From Chrysophaeum taylorii (Eukaryota; Sar; Pelagophyceae; Pelagomonadales; Pelagomonadaceae), in assembly GCA_029834535.1 (NCBI GenBank), contig JAQMWT010000398.1, forward strand, positions 248,001 to 312,000: a stretch of 64,000 nucleotides of DNA. Direction: 5' to 3'. This document shows, piece after piece, positions 1-10,000 of the stretch. Within the stretch, counting starts at the first letter, position 1; the number at the start of each line of letters is the position of its first letter. A model generated the notes under the pieces. The model searched no databases, was not told where the DNA came from, and saw only the letters and a list, made by a program, of their open reading frames with translations. Both the position numbers and the translations under genes were made by a program.

Positions 1-1797
1 GGCGCGCAAAACGGCGACGCGGAGAAAGGCCGCGCGCCGGTACTCGCGCGGCTCGTCTCGCGGGTCGTCGGCATCGTTTTCAGCAGCAGAACTTTTTTGG
101 TCAAGGGGCGCGAGCGGAAAGGTAGGCATGATAATTCGACGCGCGTGCTCTTCGCGGACGCGGCCCAGGAACGTGACGCAAAGACAGGCGAGGAGGCAGA
201 ACGGAACGAGCGCGAAGGCGCGGTCGCCGCCGAGGAGGACCGCCGAAAGCACGGCGAGGGCCCACGCTGCGGCCGACCGCTCGGGGAAGCGCCAGAGGAG
301 CAGATCGTCGACGCGACGCCAAAACCGATTATGGCGTTCGACGACGGCCGCGAATCGCGACAAATATCCGATAACCTTCGAGTAGTCGGGGGCCTCGGGA
401 CCGGGGAGGTCGTGGCGAGGCTCGGAACTCGCGAGGGCCGCGAGGTTGCGCGAGTAAGCGAGGCGGCACAAAACGATCGCGGCGGCGGCGGGGTGCTGCT
501 TCCCGCGTCCTCCTCCTCCGAGACCGTACCAGGCCCAGCCCCTCGGCGCCTTGTCGAATCGGGGGGCGTCCTCCTCCGCCGTCGCGGCGAAGCCGCCGCG
601 GCCGTCGGGCTTGAGGGCGTGGAATTCGTCGTAGACGTGGTACCTCTTGTCGGCGAGCGCGCAGTCGGGGTCGTCGACGACGGTCTTGTGAAGCCGCGCG
701 AGCGCCAGCGCGTTGTTGAGCCGCTTGCGGACGGGCCGGAGCACGCGCTGCGCGTCCCGGATCGTCAGCTCGTGGAGCGGCACGACCCGGCTCGCTTTCG
801 CCGGCCCGACCGCGAAGGCGTTTTTGGACGACCGCGTCTCGAGGGCGCGCGGCACCAGTCGTACCTCGATCAGGAGTTTGGCTAGGCTCGAAACTACCGG
901 AAAACGAGTCTCGAGATCCACCGCCGTCGACAGCGACGGCTCAGAGCAGTAGTCCTCGAGGACGACGTCGGCCTCGTCTAAGAGCGCGACCCGGCAGAAC
1001 AGCGGCCGCGCGAGGGACCGCGGCATCTCGGGCGGCGACGACGACGACGAGCCGGAAGAAGACCAACGAAACCGTTTCTCCAGCCTTCGTCTCTTTCTCG
1101 TCAACGCCTTCTCCACCACCGCCGCAAACCTCCGGGACGAGAGGCGTCGCTCGTCCCGTCTGCACCGCCACGCCCCCGAATCGGACAGCGCCGGCACCCA
1201 CACCTTGTCCGCCACCTCGACGCTTTCCACGACTTGGAGTTCCGAGACCTGCGCGCCAACCTCGCCGATTATACGGGCATCGTCGGGTCCGCGAGTCCGG
1301 CGCGGAGCCGGAGCCGGAGCCGGAGCGTTCCCCCCAAAAGCTTCGCACCACCGCCGTTCGCTGTCGGCGTTGAAGCAGTGCAGCACGAGCTCGCCGAGCG
1401 GCGCCCCCTCGGCGACGACGCCAAACCTCGCGCCGTACCGATCGCGCTCGTCGTCGCCGAGGACCCGCGCGACGCTGAGCTTCGCGCCAAATCGCGGTGT
1501 CGCGTCTTCGTGGTGCCCAAAAACCAGCACCTCCCGCACCACCCCGCCAAATGTGCGCCGCGACCGCGCGACCACGTAGCATCTCACCCACGCGACGCCC
1601 GAGATGTGCCGGAACAAGGTGCCCGCGTGCTCGACGTCCCACATCACAAGACCATCTTCGGGGTGTCGCCCCTCGCCCAACACCACCACCTGCGCGGCGA
1701 GCCGCGCCGTCGAGGACTGCCGGCACCGCCGAGCATCCTTCTCGAGCCATCGAGCGGCGACCTCTCGGGGGGGGGACGTTGTCACAGACGTTGTCAT
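1..1797 (-). CDS. Large membrane-anchored protein with PH-like domain, C-terminus outside window
   Basis: A reading frame opens at an ATG at 1797 and stays open leftward for 599 codons to the window edge, so the C-terminus is missing. Residues ~50-152 look like a PH-type fold: beta-rich sequence starting near VMWDVEHAGTLFRH and closing with a Trp-containing helix (ERRWCEAFGG). The middle is Arg/Ser-rich. At ~505-545 two hydrophobic stretches (AWALAVLSAVLLGG, then FALVPFCLLACLCVTFLG) form a hairpin after FWRRVDDLLLWRFPE, resembling the reticulon-like C-terminal anchor of MCTP-type proteins. Inference: a lipid-binding protein anchored at the ER or a contact site. The frame is more protein-like than the many competing frames here. 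Its start lies 82 bp from the divergent LRR gene. Confidence 0.6.
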   Translation of the reverse strand, partial: MTTSVTTSPPREVAARWLEKDARRCRQSSTARLAAQVVVLGEGRHPEDGLVMWDVEHAGTLFRHISGVAWVRCYVVARSRRTFGGVVREVLVFGHHEDATPRFGAKLSVARVLGDDERDRYGARFGVVAEGAPLGELVLHCFNADSERRWCEAFGGNAPAPAPAPRRTRGPDDARIIGEVGAQVSELQVVESVEVADKVWVPALSDSGAWRCRRDERRLSSRRFAAVVEKALTRKRRRLEKRFRWSSSGSSSSSPPEMPRSLARPLFCRVALLDEADVVLEDYCSEPSLSTAVDLETRFPVVSSLAKLLIEVRLVPRALETRSSKNAFAVGPAKASRVVPLHELTIRDAQRVLRPVRKRLNNALALARLHKTVVDDPDCALADKRYHVYDEFHALKPDGRGGFAATAEEDAPRFDKAPRGWAWYGLGGGGRGKQHPAAAAIVLCRLAYSRNLAALASSEPRHDLPGPEAPDYSKVIGYLSRFAAVVERHNRFWRRVDDLLLWRFPERSAAAWALAVLSAVLLGGDRAFALVPFCLLACLCVTFLGRVREEHARRIIMPTFPLAPLDQKSSAAENDADDPRDEPREYRRAAFLRVAVLRA

Positions 1798-1879
1798 AAC
1801 AACTCTATAGTAATTGTATTCAATAAACGAAGATAGGAACGAGATAGTTGTTGTAGTTAGCGCCGCCGCCGGACACATC

Positions 1880-3196
1880 ATGGGTGACCACCGCCTGGTC
1901 GTGGATGGCGGCGGTGGTGCGATCGAAGATTCGACGCGATTAGCGACGGCTCGCGCGCTGAGACTCGTCGAACCCCGAGGCCACTTTTGCCTGCGCGAAT
2001 GCGTCGCCCTCGAGACCCTCGAGATCGAGGGCGGCGACGCCAGCTTCTTGGATGTGGTGGTGACACAAGGACGGTACCCCGCGAGCCTGACGTCCCTCAC
2101 CATCCGCCGCGCGGGGCTCGAGACACCCCCCGCCGCCATCGACGCGTTCAAGCTTCTGCGCGCGCTCAACCTCGCCGGCAATCGCCTCGAGAAGCCGCCT
2201 CCGCGCATTCCTTCGAGCCTGACGCGGCTCGACCTCGCAAACAACAAGCTCAGGTGCGTGAAATCGATACTCCCGATCAACTTGAAGACGCTGGTACTCT
2301 CGGGAAACCCGCTTGGCGACGCCGGGGCCGCAGAAGTCGCGACGGGACTGTCTTCGAGTCGCGTCGACGACGCGTTCCTCGCCAACTGCGACATCTCGGA
2401 CGCGAGGTGCTTCGCGGCGACGATTCGCCGCGTGCGATCGCTCTCGCTCGCGCGGAACCGAATCTCGGACGCTTCGGTGGTGGTGCTCGGCCGCGCGATC
2501 GAAGACCCGAGCAGCCGTCTCGCCGCGCTCGACCTTTCGGATAACAGGATCGGCCCAGACGGCTTTGCTGCGCTCGGGGCCGCCCTGTGCCACACCAAAA
2601 CTCTCTTAAGCCTCAACTTGGACGGCAACCCCGTCGCGACCGCCATCGCGCTCGCCGACGGCCTTCGCCACAACCTCGCGCTCGTCGAGCTGAGCTTGCG
2701 GAGATGCGCGTTGGACGGCGTCGTCGCCTTGGAGGAGGCCGCGGGGCCCCAAATCGACGCGATACACCTCGAGCAGAACCCATGTCCGAGAGCCGATCGG
2801 GAGCGCCTCATCCACTTTCTCAACAACCGCGACCGCCCCTCGACGCGCGACCGCCTCGACGTACTTCGCAAACTTCGTTCGCCCTCCGTCTCCGCTTCCG
2901 GGGGAGAGTCCGAGTCAACGACGGCGCCGCTCGTCGACGGCGTTGGCGTCGACGTCGCCGTGTCCTACGGCCGCCGCCACAACGTCATCGCCTCGATCCG
3001 CTGCGCGCCGCACGCCACGCTCCTCGACGCGCGGAATCTCGTGGTCCACGACGACCGCGACTTTGTCTTCCTACGACCAGACGGCGTGACCGCCTTCCCC
3101 CGCCACGAAGAAGACAAGCGCCTCGTCCTCCTCGACTGCGGTCGACACCTCCTCTTGCGTCCGTCCACTTGGGTAAGCCTCGCGGAGGAAGGATAA
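1880..3196 (+). CDS. Leucine-rich-repeat protein
   Basis: 438 aa from the first in-frame ATG (1880); the frame is open further upstream but without an ATG. Residues ~55-310 are leucine-rich repeats, first the short typical kind (LRALNLAGNRLEKPP, LTRLDLANNKL, LKTLVLSGNPLGDAG), then the 28-residue ribonuclease-inhibitor kind (VRSLSLARNRISDAS, LAALDLSDNRIGPDG, LLSLNLDGNP). The last ~80 residues form a separate compact domain with the motif FVFLRPDGV and no repeats. There is no signal peptide or membrane segment, so it is probably cytosolic. LRRs of this kind bind proteins; no enzymatic role is visible. Divergent from the gene at 1-1797. Confidence 0.8.
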   Translation: MGDHRLVVDGGGGAIEDSTRLATARALRLVEPRGHFCLRECVALETLEIEGGDASFLDVVVTQGRYPASLTSLTIRRAGLETPPAAIDAFKLLRALNLAGNRLEKPPPRIPSSLTRLDLANNKLRCVKSILPINLKTLVLSGNPLGDAGAAEVATGLSSSRVDDAFLANCDISDARCFAATIRRVRSLSLARNRISDASVVVLGRAIEDPSSRLAALDLSDNRIGPDGFAALGAALCHTKTLLSLNLDGNPVATAIALADGLRHNLALVELSLRRCALDGVVALEEAAGPQIDAIHLEQNPCPRADRERLIHFLNNRDRPSTRDRLDVLRKLRSPSVSASGGESESTTAPLVDGVGVDVAVSYGRRHNVIASIRCAPHATLLDARNLVVHDDRDFVFLRPDGVTAFPRHEEDKRLVLLDCGRHLLLRPSTWVSLAEEG

Positions 3197-3442
3197 GCTC
3201 CCTTCCTCCCTGATCAAAGCCTCGCCATATTTATTCGATTGCTCTGAGGGGACTGGACTGCCTGCCTGCCTGCCTTACGACGCTTTTGGCCCTTTCGACG
3301 GGTGCCGTGTTTCGTGCTCCCCGCGAAAAATGTTCTTAGTCGAAGGAAAGATTCGTTTTTCTCTAGTCGTTGGGCGGGTCCTTGATTCGAAGGGGGGCGG
3401 GCGGACGAAAAGTCCCCAACGGAAAGAAAGAAAACAAAGAAA

Positions 3443-4786
3443 ATGGGTCGAAAAAAAGGGTGGGGGCATCGTCGAGGATGGGTCTGGTGCGTCGTCGTGG
3501 TGGTTTTGGTGTTGACGTGGTTGTGGCGGCGGCAAGAAGAGGATTTCGAGGAAGAAGGGCTGTGGGCGAGCGCAGGGGCAGAGGCGGCGTTTTGGAGCGC
3601 CGAGCGAAGGTCGTCGCGGGCGTGCCCGAAGGTATTCGTGTACGAGCTCGACCCTGAACTCGGAGATTGGGACCGGCGAAGCACGTTCGGTCAGACGTCG
3701 GTCCCAGGGGTGTACGCGACCGAGGGCATCGACGAGAACGCGAATCTCCTAGAAGTTGTGCTGACGCGGCTCGCGAGCTCCGAGCGGTGCTCGACCCGGG
3801 ACGCGTCCGAGGCGGAGCTCTTTTTGGTGCCCGTGTTCCCGCGCGCCAAGCACTGGAGCGAGTGGGTCGAGCGGTGCGAGGCAATGCAGCGCGAAGGGCT
3901 CCTCCAGAAACTGTACGCGCTGCCACACTTGCGGGAGGAGACGGCGCGGCGACATTTCTTCGTTTTGCCCCGGGTTGGGTACGCGCCAAAGTGCGTCGGG
4001 TGGTGGACGTCGCCGATGCCGCCTCTGGTGCGCCAGTTCGCGCGCGTTGCGGTGGGGGGCTACGAGGAGTTCGAGGGTGACTTCCAGCGCGCGAAAACCC
4101 TCGGCAAGTTGACCGCGAGCGAGCGATCGCGACCTCGAGCTCTGGTGCCGCGCCTCGTTTCGGCGCCGTACGTTGCGAGCGTGCGATGGGCTGCCGCGCG
4201 GCGCGAGGCGCCACCCTGGACGAATACCGGGCCGCCGCGCCGATTCCTCTTCAGCTACTCGGGCACCCCGCACGGCGCCGACAAGGCGGTCGAACTTCGA
4301 AGAGCGTTGTCGGCGTTGTGCGAGGGAAACGCTAACCTCTGCGCGCCGTCCGGGGCAGCCGATACCGCCGACGGCCGCCTGAGATCGACCCTCGCCAAGC
4401 GTAACGCTACGTTTTGCCTCGAGCCCCCGGGCCTCACACCCGGCCGCGCCTCTATCGTTGCCGACCTCCTCTTCGGCTGCGTCCCCGTCCTCTTCGCGCC
4501 AGAGCAGGACCGGCTTTGGCCGCTCCACTGGGGCGACTGGGTCCGCGACTCGCGCCTCTATGTTTCCGCGGACGTTCTTCTCGAAAACCCCAACTCCCTC
4601 CTCGAGACCCTCGCCGCCGTCCCCGAGGACGCTGTCGCACGCATGCGCCGCGCCATAGCGGACCGCGCCAAAGCGATGCAGTACGCGACGGACGACATGC
4701 CGGGGGACGCCCTCGAGGTCCTCCTCCGCGGCTTGGCCGACAGTGCCGCCTCCTCCGGCACGTCGTCAAGATTTCGGCGGCGTTGA
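3443..4786 (+). CDS. Exostosin-family (GT47-like) glycosyltransferase
   Basis: 447 aa with ATG at 3443. A short basic N-terminus (MGRKKGWGHRRG) precedes one transmembrane helix (WVWCVVVVVLVLTWLW), the type II topology of Golgi glycosyltransferases. Exostosin-family signatures follow: CPKVFVYELDP, EAELFLVPVF, RRFLFSYSGTPHG, then the C-terminal acceptor/donor region FCLEPPGLTPGRASIVADL with FGCVPVLF and LENPNSLLETL. Length fits algal and plant GT47 proteins. Expected role: adding a sugar to a glycan or glycoprotein in the Golgi lumen; the sugar cannot be told from sequence. It follows the LRR gene on the same strand and is convergent with the next gene, with 25 bp between stops. Confidence 0.85.
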   Translation: MGRKKGWGHRRGWVWCVVVVVLVLTWLWRRQEEDFEEEGLWASAGAEAAFWSAERRSSRACPKVFVYELDPELGDWDRRSTFGQTSVPGVYATEGIDENANLLEVVLTRLASSERCSTRDASEAELFLVPVFPRAKHWSEWVERCEAMQREGLLQKLYALPHLREETARRHFFVLPRVGYAPKCVGWWTSPMPPLVRQFARVAVGGYEEFEGDFQRAKTLGKLTASERSRPRALVPRLVSAPYVASVRWAAARREAPPWTNTGPPRRFLFSYSGTPHGADKAVELRRALSALCEGNANLCAPSGAADTADGRLRSTLAKRNATFCLEPPGLTPGRASIVADLLFGCVPVLFAPEQDRLWPLHWGDWVRDSRLYVSADVLLENPNSLLETLAAVPEDAVARMRRAIADRAKAMQYATDDMPGDALEVLLRGLADSAASSGTSSRFRRR

Positions 4787-4811
4787 AAGGGGATATTTCT
4801 ATATATTTTTA

Positions 4812-5297
4812 TTACGGCGGGTCCAGACGGTCGAGGAGGTTCGTCTTGGCCGTCTTGGCCTCATGGAGAATTGCTTTGATGAGGTCAATCGGGAGGGGAC
4901 GCGCCGTGGTGTCTACGGGGATGAGTGCAGGCGGAGGCGCGCGCTGCTGCGACCAGAGGAAGTGAATCGTCGCGACGACGACGACAGAAACGGCGACGAC
5001 AACAGCGAGGGGACCCGCGAGGCGCCGGCGGCGCTCCGCGCGCGTGGGCTTGAGGAGGAGATCGTGGCTTCGAGTTGCTTTCCGCGGCGTCCGGAACGTC
5101 AGCTTCCCGTCGGCCGAGAGCGCTCGCTTCTTTCGCGCCGGAACTTCCGACCCGCTCCGCTTCTGCTTCCGCGAATCGACCCCGCCAAACTCCGGCGACA
5201 GACGGCTGAGGCGTCGCGATTTGCGCGTCGAAGGCTCGGGGGACAGCTGGCTCAGCCGCCGAGATCGCCGGCAAGGCGTCTTCTCCTCGAGCAGCAT
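4812..5297 (-). CDS. Small single-pass membrane protein, function unknown
   Basis: 161 aa if translation begins at the ATG at 5297; the frame extends ten codons upstream only with a non-ATG codon. The N-terminal half is very basic and carries two copies of a Ser-Arg-Arg-Leu-Ser-x-Leu-Ser-Pro-Glu motif (SRRLSQLSPE and SRRLSRLSPE). One transmembrane helix at ~83-106 (GPLAVVVAVSVVVVATIHFLW) is followed by ~45 residues. The positive-inside rule puts the basic half in the cytosol. The repeated SPE sites could be phosphorylated (inference). I recognise no family. Codon pattern and GC match the neighbours. Confidence 0.55.
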   Translation of the reverse strand: MLLEEKTPCRRSRRLSQLSPEPSTRKSRRLSRLSPEFGGVDSRKQKRSGSEVPARKKRALSADGKLTFRTPRKATRSHDLLLKPTRAERRRRLAGPLAVVVAVSVVVVATIHFLWSQQRAPPPALIPVDTTARPLPIDLIKAILHEAKTAKTNLLDRLDPP

Positions 5298-7093
5298 CGA
5301 GGGAATGAACCAACCGCCACCTTCCAACCTTCTAATGTTTACCCCTCGTTCCAGGAATACACTACTCTACTCTAATAAGAGTTCAAAACTTTAAACCCGC
5401 GCGGCGCCGCGAACTGACGACAGCCCCTTTCTTTCTTCTTCTGGCCGCCCCTCTCCTGCTTACCCTCCACCTGCCCTCAGCCCCCCTGGTTTTCAAAGGC
5501 CGACTGGTAAGAGGGGGAGGGTGGGCGTTGCGTGGTGGCAGGGAGAGACAGAAACTCGGCGATGACCCCGACTAGGTCCCGCGTACTTATCTCCGCCCGT
5601 CAGGCACATCCCTCATACCCCACAAACCCACCCACATCCTTCATGCTCCCCACACCCCCCCCCCCCTCTTAGCAGTCGACATTTAAAGACAGAAACGCAG
5701 AGGGAAGCAGGATGAGAAAAGCGAAAGGAGCGCATGGCGGGAGGAGATTCAAGGAGAGGTGCAGAACGCAGGAGAAGGCAGAAGCAAGCCGAGGGGTGTC
5801 GGGGGTGTTTGGGATTTTAGATGTGGTTTGGACTTGGCTCAAAGGCAGAGCCGGCACGCCACAATCTCCGGTACCGTCGCTATCGCCCGATATGGAGACG
5901 GTCAAAGGCCGCCGAGCGTTATGGGTAGTAGTCAAGATCAAAAGAAAAACCAAAATGCAAAAAGGGGACCCACTCTCGAAGGCAGGAGAGTTATCCCATT
6001 CAGCTATAGTCGTTAATTGTCGTAACTCCCGGGATCCAAGAGCCAGAACAGTGAGCGCAGCAAAGAAGAAGCAAAAACGCAGAGGGGTGCGGCAGGAGAA
6101 GGAAGGAGGGAGGCCAGCAAAAAGGGCACGAAGAGAGCAAAATGGGGAAGGAGGAGATTGAAGCAAGTTACGAGGAGAGAGGTGGCGCAAGAAAGAAAAA
6201 CCGTAGCCATCGTCGGCGTCGTTCGTTGCCGACGCCATTGTGATGGCTCCCGTCTCGGCCGACGTCGTCCCCGGGAATGCGGAGCTTTTACCCAGCGAAG
6301 ACGCAGCTTGCGTTCATTGAAGAAAACCACAACCACCTGATCCTAGTGGAAGATGCCAACCCACGGTGCCCCTTGATCGACCTGGGGGGAACTGAGGCCA
6401 GAGCGCCGGTCAGGGTTGACGGGCAGGCCCGTGATATTTTTTATTGGGGTCGACGCCCCAAGTTGGCAGCAGGAATCGGAAGCTAACTAACTAACTTCAG
6501 ACCTCTCCCGAGCATGGGAGCCAGGCCGGATCGACAGGAGCCAGTCCGGAATCACTGGCCTGTGGACGAGGAGCGCCGAAAACAAGGTCGGTCGGCAGAG
6601 AGTGACCATCAAGCTTGTCGCCATGCGACGAGGAGGAGACCGCGATGTGACTGACAACCAACTCGTCGATAACCTTCCGTCTTCGCCTCCCGGCCATACC
6701 CCGTCCCACTGCGAACGTTCCGGCTGCCACCCGGCCCTCCCGGGAACAGGCGAATAGGTGCCAACCTACGCCGGGAGGGCGGATGCCCTCGCAAGGCTCA
6801 GGATTCATGAGGCACCCCGTCCTCGATCGCAACCATGCGGTCGGCGATTAGGGTAAGGGATCTGAAAGGAGTGTGGTGTGCGTCCTCCTCAAGGATAATC
6901 GCAGATTGGCGCTGTAATCGGTGTTGGATGGCGGCCTTAGCCGCAACATTCTCGGCGACGAGTTCTTATTATTAAGCAATCGTCTACGCAGCAGCAGCAG
7001 CAGCAGCTTGGAGGCCATCACAAACAAACCAACGGACCTTCCGACGACGACCGCAGACAGGAACAAGTTCACCTTGTAAACAAACAAACCCAT
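5298..7093. other. 1.8-kb stretch without a supported gene
   Basis: Several short frames exist on both strands but none shows a recognisable domain or a consistent coding pattern. From 5,400 to 6,200 the sequence is purine/pyrimidine-skewed and of lower GC, with C-rich runs. It contains one dispersed repeat (5,621-5,692). The last ~100 bases hold a CAG-rich tract (6,991-7,008) and the short leader of the gene starting at 7,094. It may be a decayed mobile element plus a promoter. Confidence 0.5.
5621..5692 (+). repeat. Short dispersed repeat shared with the 38-kb helicase-tail array
   Basis: The block runs from ACAAACCCACCCACATCC through a C-tract to GTCGACATTTAAAGACAG. It recurs almost unchanged at 38,099-38,170, where it sits at the end of the first tandem element. 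The two copies differ mainly in the length and composition of the C-tract and one A/G change. Confidence 0.8.
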
Positions 7094-10000
7094 ATGGCGT
7101 CGGCCGTGGCGGGGATCGAGGGGAGCATAAGCGAGCACGTGCGGCTCGATCGTCGGCCTGCGGAGAGGTTTGTGGGTCTGGAGCTCCGCGAGTCGGCCCT
7201 CGCGTTCGGGGGGACGTGGGCGAAGCAGTATTTTGGGGCGCGCGCCGAGAACGCTCTCATCACGGGTCGCGTCGTGGGCGTGGCGGCCGACGGAAAGACA
7301 CTTGTGGCCGAGTGGGATTTTCCGGACGAAGACAAGGCGTCGCAGCTGCCGATCCCCGTGGCGCGCGCACGGCTGCTCGCGCAGTTGTGGTCCGCCGCGG
7401 AGCGCGCGGCCGCCGAGCCCGAGGCGCAGGTCGGGAAGACGGTCGCGCGCGTCTTCGATTTCGGATTGGAGAGCGGAAAGGTGTACACGGGGGTGGTGTC
7501 GTCGTACCTGGGGATCGACGACGATATTCCGCTGTGGAGGATCCGGCACACGGACGGGGACGAGGAGGATTTGGATATGCACGAGCTCGCGCGAGCGTAC
7601 CACAAACTCGAAGAGCACGTCGTCGAGCAGTCCAAGGGCAGGAAGCGGCGGCGCGAGGGCCAGGAAAAAAAGAAGCGACGGAGCCTCGCGCATCACGGGG
7701 ACATCGAGCCGGTGGGGGTCGGGCCAGTTACCTACGGCCAGGTGCTGCGCGCGCTGTCGAGCGTCGACATTCCGATACAGTCGTCTCGGACGAACGTGAC
7801 GCGCGGCGCGCCTCCGCGGGGACTCGTGTTGGGCGCCGTGAATATCCGGTCGCACGGCGGGATGCAGACGGCCCAAGCGACGCGCGAGAAACCAAATCTC
7901 GCGAGATTGTTGACGTCTTTCTTTCGATACCAGTGCGGCGATCGGAAATTCGCTTACACGACGATACAGATCAACGCGAACTACGAGGCGGCGTTGCACG
8001 TCGACAAGTTCAACCTGGGGCCGTCGTACATCGTCGGGGTTGGGGATTGGGGTCCCGTCGCGTCTCCCAAGGTGAAGATGAAGCCGCAGTTGGCGGGGCA
8101 GCTGTGGGTCCAGGGTCGCGGGCCGCTCGACTGTCGCGAGCAGTGGCAAGCTTTCGACGGCAACACGCCTCACTGCACGCTTCCGTTTTCCGGGACGCGC
8201 TTCACGCTCATTTTCTTCACGCACTGCTCGCAGTCTATTTTGCGACGCCAGGATCGCGTCTTTTTGTCCGAGCTAGGCTTTTCGATGCCGCCGCCGGAGA
8301 TCACCAAGGCTCCGCACATGAGGACGGCAGAGGAGCGCCTCGAGGCGGGCCGCGTCGCGCTCCACGCGTTCCTCCTCGAAGAGTCCGACGGAGAGTTGGA
8401 GACTTCCGGCGTTGATGCAACTCAACAACAGGTACCACCACCACCACCAGCAGCAGCAGCAGCAGCGTTTTCGCTTCAACAAAGCCTCGAGGCGTTTGTG
8501 CTGGACGGCTCGGGAGGCCGGCCGAGTTCGCGAGTCGCGCAGCTGTCGTGCGGCATCGGGGGGTCGGCCCCCGAGCTCCGGCGACACTACGGCCGAGCCC
8601 TGCGTCGCGCCGCCGAGACCACCGAGGCCCTCGAGCAACAGAACAAAAAGCAAGAGGTGACGCCGATGTTCATCACGGGGGACCACGCGGGCGAAGCGGC
8701 GTCGGTCGACGCTTCGTGTTTGGCGACGTCGAACGCGAAACTCGCGTTAGAGGCGCTCGCGAATCGCGCGCCGTTCGTGCCCGTGATCGAGAGCTGGGAG
8801 GCGCAGGCGGCCTCGAAAAAAGACGAACAGGGCGGCGCGAAACTCCTCGCCAAATACGCCGGTCTCTATCTGGTGGACGAGGATCCCTACGGCCTCGGCA
8901 CCCAGACGCGAGCGTTGGGAAAGACGTCGGACGCCGTCTACGAAGCCGATCGCGAACGCGCTCGCCTGGCCGCCGAGCGCGGGGACCCCCTCGTCGAGCG
9001 ACGCGTCATCCGCGGCGTCGAGTGGTGCCGGTTCGCGCGCCGCTGGACCGCCGTCACCCAGCTCTCGGACCCGAAAGCGGCCACGGACGAATCCGTCGAG
9101 AAGTACCCTATCGACAGAGCGCTCGTGAGGATGATCGTCGCGTCGAGGGAAAACGACAAATTCGACTTTTACGACGGCGAGGCCTGCAGAGCCACGAGGC
9201 AGTCGACGCCCTCCAAGCGCCGCAGGTCCTCGTCGTCGTCGTCGTCGAAACCCAGCGACGGAGACGTCCTGCCCGGCTGCGCGGTCGCCGAAATAATTAG
9301 GGACGACCTGAAGATTGTCGTCGTCCAGCAAAATCCAAAAAAAGGCCGCTCAGCGACCAGGTACGAGCAGTACAAGCACGCAAAAACGGCCACCGAGTAC
9401 CTCCGGCTGGGCGGCAGCAAGGCCGACCTTCAGTTCGACATGATCAGGGGTCACGTCGCCCTCGCCGACGGCGCGGACTGGCGCCACCTTCCGTGCGTCG
9501 TCGAGGCCGTCTTCGTGCGCCAGGAACGCAAGGAAAAGGACGACGACGCGGAGGCAGCGGCACAGGCTGCCGAGAAAGCTGCCGCGGCCCTTCTCTCGCG
9601 GCCTTTGCCGGACCTCGAAGAGGACGCGGTCTTTTTATTCGAGAAGAAGCCGGCGGCAAAATCTGAAACGGTGGCCGAGCGGAAAACCGCTCTTCTCGCT
9701 AACCCGCCGGCAACAGTTCTTGCCGAGGCGGCCGACCTGAAAGCCGGGTGCCCGGCCTCGAATAAAGTTCTCGCGCGCCCGCCGGCATCGCCGGAGAACG
9801 CGGCCGGGCGGAAAGCCGCCGGCGCGGCCTCGCTTCTCGCGAACCAGCCGGCAGCACCAGAGAATGCCGAAATGGCCGGGTCGTCGGCGGTGGCCGAGCG
9901 GAAAACGACGCGCCCGTCGGCAACGGTTGCCGAAGAGAAATCCAGTTCGGCCTTTGTAGTCACGCCCCGACCAGCAGTTGCTGAGGCGCCCCCCTTTAAG

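Noticed and set aside
97-952. A 262-codon plus-strand frame near the left edge
   Set aside because: It is the shadow of the minus-strand gene. Its residue composition is Arg/Gly/Val-rich and lacks domains.
5669-6238. 189-codon minus-strand frame with hydrophobic stretches
   Set aside because: It lies in low-complexity, skewed sequence next to a dispersed repeat, with no domain and no coding pattern like neighbouring genes.
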